Source: JAHRAW01 sp965212085
GTDB lineage: Bacteria; Pseudomonadota; Gammaproteobacteria; Arenicellales; Poriferihabitantaceae
DNA: 64,000 bases
NCBI GenBank assembly: GCA_965212085.1
Contig: OZ243042.1
Span: forward strand, 1,240,001 to 1,304,000
Direction of reading: 5' to 3'
The notes under the pieces were generated by a model. It was not told where the DNA came from. It saw only the letters and a program-made list of their open reading frames with translations, and ran no database searches. Below are positions 55,519-64,000 of the stretch, piece by piece (positions within the stretch are counted from its first letter, which is position 1; the number at the start of each line of letters is the position of its first letter). The position numbers and the translations under genes are program-made.

Positions 55519-55635
55519 ATGACATACCGCATAAAAACCGAACAGGAAGTGGAAGTGGATGGAAGATGGATCGCCGAGGTCATCGAAAAACTCCGCCGTC
55601 ATTTGTATAGGCTCATTATTTCGATGACACTATGA
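55519..55635 (+). pseudogene. HicB-like antitoxin gene cut off by a mosaic repeat
   Basis: ATG 55519 opens MTYRIKTEQEVEVDGRWIAE, then VIEKLRRHLYRLI and a stop after 38 codons. The first 20 residues match the start of HicB/DUF1902-type antitoxins, which normally continue with a proline-bearing strand and a 50-70-residue domain. Here similarity stops at about 55585, and the left E end of a repeat block begins at 55604. It is a remnant only, with no toxin partner visible. Confidence 0.65.
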
Positions 55636-55872
55636 AAAGTGAAAAGCCTCGCCGTCATTCCCGAACGATAGAAAAATAAGGAGCGTAGCGACTATATTTT
55701 TCATCGTATCGGGAATCCAGCGTTTTAACGAATGGCATAGCCGCTAACACCAGTCCGACTGGATTCCCGAGTCGTAAGTGTCCGTAAGCCGCAAACAACG
55801 CGACAACGATCACTAACGCTCGAGAATGACGGAGTAGAATGAAATTTGTCAGCGAAATAGTGAACACATACA
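55604..55872. repeat. Mosaic element with inverted E ends between gltD and hemE
   Basis: Left E is degenerate (55604-55632, TGTATAGGCTCATTATTTC), right E (55844-55872, reverse) ends with TACA, and outward bases CGTCATT and AATGACG extend the inverted match. Inside are module B reversed (55655-55720) and a decayed module C reversed (55759-55830). Its left edge lies in the HicB-like remnant and its last base is the first base of the hemE ATG. Confidence 0.82.
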
Positions 55873-56951
55873 TGAATGACGAAACACGAAAGACCAATGC
55901 CCCCAAAAATGACCGCCTGCTGCGCGCGTTGCGCCGGCGGGAAGTGGACCGCACGCCGGTCTGGATTATGCGCCAGGCCGGGCGGTATCTGCCGGAGTAT
56001 CGCGCCGCCCGTGCGCGGGCCGGGGATTTTCTGACGCTGTGCAAAACCCCGGAACTGGCCTGCGAAGTAACCCTGCAACCGCTCCGGCGCTTTCCTTTGG
56101 ACGCGGCGATTTTGTTCTCCGACATACTCACCATCCCCGACGCCATGGGCCTCGGCCTGTCGCTGGAAGAAGGGGTCGGCCCGCGCTTTGAGCGGCCGCT
56201 GCGGTCGGGCGGCGACATTGCGTCCCTTCCCGAACTGGAGGCGGCGTCGGATCTCGCCTACGTGATGGAAGCGATGCGCCTGGTGCGCCGGGAACTGGAC
56301 GGGCGCGTGCCGTTGATCGGATTCAGCGGCAGTCCGTGGACGCTGGCCGCCTACATGGTCGAGGGCGGCGGCAGCCGGGAATTCCGCTTCGCCAAAAGCC
56401 TGCTCCACGACCAGCCGCAAAACGCCCACCGGCTGTTGGAAAAACTTGCCGTGGCGGTGACCGGCTACCTCAAGGCCCAGGCCGCGGCGGGCGCCCAGGC
56501 GCTGATGATTTTCGACACCTGGGGCGGGCTGCTCGCGACCCCGGACTACGTGGAGTTTTCCCTGAACTACATGACCGCCATCGTCAAGTCGCTGAAAGCC
56601 GACCCCGGCTGCCGCGCCATTCCCGTAACTTTGTTCACCAAGGGCGGCGGCAACTGGCTGGAGCTGATGGCCGACACCGGCTGCGACGCCATCGGCCTCG
56701 ACTGGACGGTGCCCCTGGGCCGCGCGCGCGCGCGAGTCGGCGCGCGCGTCGCCCTGCAAGGCAATCTCGACCCCTCGGTGCTATACGCCTCACGGGAAAA
56801 AGTCGAAGCCGAAGCGGGCCGCTTGATCAAGGAATACGGCCCCGGCCCCGGACATATTTTCAACCTCGGCCACGGCATTCCCCCCGACGTCGACCCCGAC
56901 CGAATCGCCTGCCTGGTGGACGCCGTTCACCGAATCAGCGGGGAGGCGTGA
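55872..56951 (+). CDS. hemE: Uroporphyrinogen decarboxylase
   Basis: HemE removes four carboxyl groups from uroporphyrinogen III in cytoplasmic heme synthesis. The start at 55872 (MNDETRKTNAPKND) is preferred; an in-frame ATG at 55839 would add eleven residues encoded by the repeat end. The signature MRQAGRYLPEYRAARA is at about residues 32-47; LFSDILTIPDAMGLGL, GFSGSPWTLAAYMVEGGGSR, IFDTWGGLL and the C-terminal HIFNLGHGIPPDVDPD are conserved. 359 residues is normal. Expression presumably depends on the sequence delivered by the repeat block directly upstream. Confidence 0.96.
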   Translation: MNDETRKTNAPKNDRLLRALRRREVDRTPVWIMRQAGRYLPEYRAARARAGDFLTLCKTPELACEVTLQPLRRFPLDAAILFSDILTIPDAMGLGLSLEEGVGPRFERPLRSGGDIASLPELEAASDLAYVMEAMRLVRRELDGRVPLIGFSGSPWTLAAYMVEGGGSREFRFAKSLLHDQPQNAHRLLEKLAVAVTGYLKAQAAAGAQALMIFDTWGGLLATPDYVEFSLNYMTAIVKSLKADPGCRAIPVTLFTKGGGNWLELMADTGCDAIGLDWTVPLGRARARVGARVALQGNLDPSVLYASREKVEAEAGRLIKEYGPGPGHIFNLGHGIPPDVDPDRIACLVDAVHRISGEA

Positions 56952-57171
56952 CAGTCCGGCTATCGCCGGAAGGGTTTGAACGGCGGGCTGGAACTTTGTG
57001 CGCGAACAGGGACAGGTCGCGACCTGTCCCTACGCCGCCTACGCCGTACCATATAAAACTGGATTCCCGAATGCGATGAAACAAACGGTCGCCGGCGCTC
57101 CCTGTTTTTCTATCGTTCGGGAATGACGGAGTTTTTTCATACAGTGGGGACAGGTCGCGATTTGTCCCTAC
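56951..57171 (+). repeat. Mosaic repeat block (partial A, D, B, variant D) between hemE and lon
   Basis: A partial module A tail (56951-56985, GTCCGGCTATCGCCGG) overlaps the hemE stop, followed by D (57007-57033), B (57059-57127) and an imperfect D (57144-57171, with GATTTG in place of GACCTG). No gene is seen between the convergent hemE and lon. Confidence 0.82.
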
Positions 57172-57206
57172 GCCCCGGCCATCCAACCGGCGGCGTAGCC
57201 GCTGAC

Positions 57207-59633
<2,427 letters not shown>

Positions 59634-59710
59634 GGGTAAGGGCTCCTGGGGCGGTGACGGAATAAAGGCGGCAAGCCTTGCGTAAAGTTAAGGCCGGCGG
59701 CCGGGAATTT

Positions 59711-59740
59711 CAATGGGGATTGCAATGAGCATATCACAAG
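59711..59740 (-). promoter_or_regulatory. Likely heat-shock (sigma-32) promoter for lon
   Basis: On the minus strand CTTGTGA (59740-59734) and CCCCATTG (59718-59711) are spaced by 15 bases, close to the sigma-32 consensus (CTTGAAA and CCCCATNT). It ends 78 bases before the lon ATG, in the gap after clpX. lon is a classic heat-shock gene. Confidence 0.5.
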
Positions 59741-59797
59741 CCGGACAGTGGCGCGGGTCGCCGGGCGATAATGCGGTCGGACCGGCGGACGCTTGAC

Positions 59798-61090
<1,293 letters not shown>

Positions 61091-61214
61091 TGGACGGGTC
61101 GCGGTCGGGCGTCATTTGGCAAGATTGCAGGGTTTGGCGGGGTTTTTCAACCTTTAATTAGCCTTTATTTATGCGCGTCATCCCTGATACGCGCCCTTCG
61201 GATTTGCTTCGCGC

Positions 61215-61853
61215 CTACTCGCGCTTGCTCAACACCGAGTCAATGATGCCGTATTCGGCGGCTTCGGTGGCGCTCAGGAAATAGTCGCGGTCGGTGTCCT
61301 GCTGGATGCGCTCAAGGGGCTGCCCGGTGTGCTCGACGAAAATCCGGTTGAGTTTTTCCCGCACGCCGAGAATTTCTCTGGTATGGATTTCAATGTCCGA
61401 GGCCTGCCCCTGGGAGCCACCCATGGGCTGGTGAATCATGACCCTGGAATGGGGCAGCGCGTGGCGTTTTTTGGCCGCCCCGCCGGACAGAATGACCGCG
61501 CCCATGCTGGCCGCCTGGCCGATGCACACGGTGCTTACGTCGGGGCGGATGAACTGCATGGTGTCGTAGATCGCAAGGCCCGACGAAACCATGCCGCCGG
61601 GGCTGTTGATGTACAACGAAATATCCTTGTCCGGGTTTTCCGATTCCAGGAACAACAGCTGGGCGACGATGAGGTTGGCCATCTGATCTTCAAACTGCCC
61701 GACCAGAAACACCACCCGCTCCTTGAGCAGCCGCGAGTAGATGTCGTAAGCGCGCTCGCCACGGCCGGTGGTTTCCACCACCATGGGGACCAGGTTGAGG
61801 TTGCGGGGCGGGTCGTGGGGCGGGTGGTCGTTGTCCCGGATTTGGTTTGGCAT
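61215..61853 (-). CDS. clpP: ATP-dependent Clp protease proteolytic subunit ClpP
   Basis: ClpP is the serine protease chamber of ClpXP. The 212-residue protein has LVPMVVETTGRGERAYDIYS, YINSPGGMVSSGLAIYDTM, the catalytic Ser in CIGQAASMGAVIL (about residue 110), the catalytic His in LPHSRVMIHQPMGG (about 135) and the Asp farther on (DTDRDYFLSATEAAEYG). Length is normal. It lies 19 bases after tig and 124 upstream of clpX. Confidence 0.97.
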   Translation of the reverse strand: MPNQIRDNDHPPHDPPRNLNLVPMVVETTGRGERAYDIYSRLLKERVVFLVGQFEDQMANLIVAQLLFLESENPDKDISLYINSPGGMVSSGLAIYDTMQFIRPDVSTVCIGQAASMGAVILSGGAAKKRHALPHSRVMIHQPMGGSQGQASDIEIHTREILGVREKLNRIFVEHTGQPLERIQQDTDRDYFLSATEAAEYGIIDSVLSKRE

Positions 61854-61872
61854 GCTGTTAAACCGTATATGA

Positions 61873-63189
61873 TTAGATCTGCGGACTCATCAGTTCCCTG
61901 AATGATACCTTTTTTTCGGTGACCGTGGCGGTCTCAAGCATTTGCGCCACCACCTGCTCTTCCAGCACCATCGCCTCGATGGGTTGCAGGCGGGCGGGGT
62001 CGGCATAGTACCAGTTGACCAGGGCCTGGTCGTCGTCATAGCCGGTGGCCATCTCTTCGATTCGTGCCCGAACCACTTCGCCGTTGGGCTTGAGGTCGTA
62101 CTTCTCGATGATGCCACGAGCGATGAGGCCGAGGATTACCTGGCGTTTGGCATCGGAGGCGAACCGCTCGCGCTCGCTTTGGTTGTTGAGTTCCTCTTCC
62201 GGCGCGCGGATTCCCTGAGCCTCCATGCGTTGGGCAAGCGCCTGCATCCGGTGGTCTATTTCCGATTCCACCAGCGCCTTCGGCGCCTCAATGTCATTGA
62301 CCTTCATCAACGCATCCATGACCCGGTCGCGCATCAGCGAGCGCATGCGCGTGGCCAGTTCGCGCTTCAGGCTGACCTCGATTTCGGCGCGCATTTTTCC
62401 CATGCCGCCGTCCTTGATGCCGAGTTTTTCGGCGAAGGCGTCGCCGAGTTCGGGCAGCACCCGCCGCTCCACGGCTTTCACCGTGACCGCAAACGCCACC
62501 GCCTTGCCGGCCACCCCGGCGCCGGGATAGTCCTCGGGAAAAGTGAAGGCGACGGTCTTCGACTCGCCGGCTGCGACCCCCGCCAGGTCGGTCTCGAAGC
62601 GCTCGAATATATGCCCGTCGCCGAGCACGAACTGATGATCCTGATGGCTGCCGCCGGCGAAGGGCTCGCCGTTGATGCGGCCGTCGAAGTCTATGGTCAG
62701 GCGGTCGCCGTTCTGCGACTTGCCTTCTTTGGGGGTGAAATCGGCGTTTCGCTTGCGGATGTCTTCCAGGGTGCGCTCCACGTCTTCGGCGGCGATGGCG
62801 CACACCGGCTTTTCGATGGCGCGCCCGGCCAGCGTCGGGGAGGGAATTTCCGGGTACAGTTCGATGGTGGCGACGTACTGCAAATCATCGCCGGAGACGA
62901 ACGGCTTGGGCTCGATGGACACCAGCCCCGCCGGCACGATGGCCTCCCGGCCCAGCGCCTCCCGGTAACTGGTGTTGATGGTGTCGCTGACCACCTCGTT
63001 GGTCACTTGGGCGCCGTAGCGCTGGTTGATGATGTTCTGCGGTGCCTTGCCGGGGCGAAAGCCGGGGATGCGCGCCTTGCGGGCCATGCCGCGCAGGCGC
63101 TTCTCGATCTCCCGGTCGACGTCGGCGCGGGGCACGGAAACCGTTACCTTGCGTTCGATGACGCCGGATTCTTCAATGGATACCTGCAT
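61873..63189 (-). CDS. tig: Trigger factor
   Basis: Trigger factor is the ribosome-bound chaperone and prolyl isomerase. The 438-residue protein has the N-terminal ribosome-binding signature PGFRPGKAPQNI (about residues 43-54), the FKBP-like PPIase domain (about 150-245, with DGRINGEPFAGGSHQDHQF and FPEDYPGAGVAGK), and the helical C-terminal chaperone domain. Length fits. It lies 75 bases after tRNA-Leu and starts the tig-clpP-clpX-lon set. Confidence 0.95.
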   Translation of the reverse strand: MQVSIEESGVIERKVTVSVPRADVDREIEKRLRGMARKARIPGFRPGKAPQNIINQRYGAQVTNEVVSDTINTSYREALGREAIVPAGLVSIEPKPFVSGDDLQYVATIELYPEIPSPTLAGRAIEKPVCAIAAEDVERTLEDIRKRNADFTPKEGKSQNGDRLTIDFDGRINGEPFAGGSHQDHQFVLGDGHIFERFETDLAGVAAGESKTVAFTFPEDYPGAGVAGKAVAFAVTVKAVERRVLPELGDAFAEKLGIKDGGMGKMRAEIEVSLKRELATRMRSLMRDRVMDALMKVNDIEAPKALVESEIDHRMQALAQRMEAQGIRAPEEELNNQSERERFASDAKRQVILGLIARGIIEKYDLKPNGEVVRARIEEMATGYDDDQALVNWYYADPARLQPIEAMVLEEQVVAQMLETATVTEKKVSFRELMSPQI

Positions 63190-63264
63190 GACCTTTCACG
63201 ATTTCACGATGTGATGATTTCAAGATTGCCCGGACGCGCCGGGAAGTTTCAGGCGGTTTGCGAA

Positions 63265-63350
<86 letters not shown>

Positions 63351-63418
63351 TCTCGCGTCCCGTATTACTCGCGTTGCTCCACCGCGCACCGCCCACCGCA
63401 CATTTATGCGGACAGCGG

Positions 63419-63494
<76 letters not shown>

Positions 63495-63510
63495 GCACCC
63501 GCCGAAAAAC

Positions 63511-63587
63511 TGGGGTGAACGATGGGACTCGAACCCACGACGACCGGAATCACAATCCGGGGCTCTACCAACTGAGCTACGCTCACC
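63511..63587 (-). tRNA. tRNA-His (GUG)
   Basis: A 77-nt tRNA with the His-specific extra G at position -1 opposite C73 (starts GGTGAGCG, ends CGTTCACCCCA). The anticodon loop TTGTGAT gives GUG, and CCA is encoded. Confidence 0.95.
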
Positions 63588-63702
63588 ATAACCTTTCGGC
63601 CTTTCCAACTTCTCACCATCTTCTCAACGTCCGGCGCCGCGATTTTATACGAGACGCCGCCGCCGCACACGGGCCGATCCTGCAATCCCACCGTTTCATC
63701 CA

Positions 63703-63779
63703 TGGCGCGCCCGACAGGACTCGAACCTGTAACCTACGGCTTAGAAGGCCGTTGCTCTGTCCGGTTGAGCTACGGGCGC
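63703..63779 (-). tRNA. tRNA-Arg (UCU)
   Basis: A 77-nt tRNA. The acceptor arm GCGCCCG pairs with CGGGCGC, followed by G and CCA; the anticodon loop CTTCTAA gives UCU, which reads AGA/AGG arginine codons. Confidence 0.95.
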
Positions 63780-63824
63780 AACGGACAAGCCAAAAAGGAC
63801 AAGCAAAAAAGGACAAGCAAAAAC

Positions 63825-63901
63825 TGGTCGGGGTAGAGAGATTTGAACTCCCGACATCCTGCTCCCAAAGCAGGCGCGCTACCAGGCTGCGCTATACCCC
63901 G
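63825..63901 (-). tRNA. tRNA-Pro (UGG)
   Basis: A 77-nt tRNA. The acceptor begins CGGGGTA and pairs with TACCCCG, then A and CCA; the anticodon loop TTTGGGA gives UGG. First gene of the cluster, 58 bases after the promoter's -10 box. Confidence 0.95.
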
Positions 63902-63959
63902 AAACCCCGCCCGACCCGCCGCCGAAACAACCCGCCGCCCGCCCGTGCAAGGGAGGCGA

Positions 63960-63988
63960 ACTATACGGATATTGGACGCTATCGTCAA
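63960..63988 (-). promoter_or_regulatory. Strong sigma-70 promoter of the tRNA operon
   Basis: TTGACG (63988-63983), a 17-base spacer, then TATAGT (63965-63960) on the minus strand, followed by a GC-rich discriminator (TTCGCCTCCC), as expected for a growth-regulated stable-RNA promoter under stringent control. Confidence 0.82.
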
Positions 63989-64000
63989 CGGATTCGGCGC

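Overview
The window looks like a chromosomal segment of a GC-rich gammaproteobacterium. The evidence is gene order: tesA facing ybbA-ybbP; folB, plsY and tsaD close together; aat-bpt; hisB-H-A-F-I running into tatA-B-C; cytochrome c4 facing engB; and a tRNA cluster followed by tig-clpP-clpX-lon. The species cannot be named from the sequence. Standard stops are used (TGA ends many genes).

Layout. 1-6045: surE (cut by the window edge), a Bcr-type exporter, tesA and the ybbAP ABC/FtsX pair. 6046-11256: a tandem array of about 260-bp mosaic repeats interrupted by a complete IS1595-type insertion sequence, then a large autotransporter gene with a 14-C tract just after its start codon. 11700-23884: housekeeping genes (DUF2782-like gene, polA, ghrA, prfC, pgeF, tRNA-Ser, folB, a Tat-exported flavin oxidase, plsY, tsaD, aat), with bpt to 24594. 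24600-27100: a low-GC accessory island of small unknown genes, a lipoprotein, an IS transposase remnant and a possible structured element. 27115-35716 (minus strand): hisBHAFI, a membrane protein, tatABC and nadE as one apparent operon. 36484-48615: an ABC exporter, ppk2, cytochrome c4, engB, heme O synthase and a caa3-type cytochrome oxidase operon with its assembly factors (ctaC-D-G-E, SURF1, a Sco-like protein). 49332-57000: gltBD, a broken HicB-like gene and hemE. 57207-64000: lon, clpX, clpP, tig and five tRNA genes behind one strong promoter.

A family of interspersed repeats runs through most non-coding gaps. Five modules recur: A (GC-rich multi-hairpin, about 130 bp), B and C (about 70 bp each, bounded by ATTCCCG/CGGGAAT ends), D (a 28-bp palindrome) and E (a roughly 28-bp end sequence). 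E copies lie inverted at both ends of at least two blocks, as terminal inverted repeats do. The layout resembles the neisserial intergenic mosaic elements by analogy only. One B-C unit lies in frame inside the autotransporter gene, one block has cut off a HicB-like gene, and the edge of that block meets the hemE start codon.

The most notable points are: (1) the C14 tract in the autotransporter gene, whose present length puts the gene out of frame while 13 C would give an uninterrupted 1084-residue protein with a signal peptide, which suggests phase variation; (2) the translated repeat insertion in the same gene; (3) a TatB protein with an extra C-terminal Cys-rich domain; (4) a small coiled-coil plus membrane-anchor gene inside the cytochrome oxidase operon; and (5) the E-bounded mosaic repeat family.
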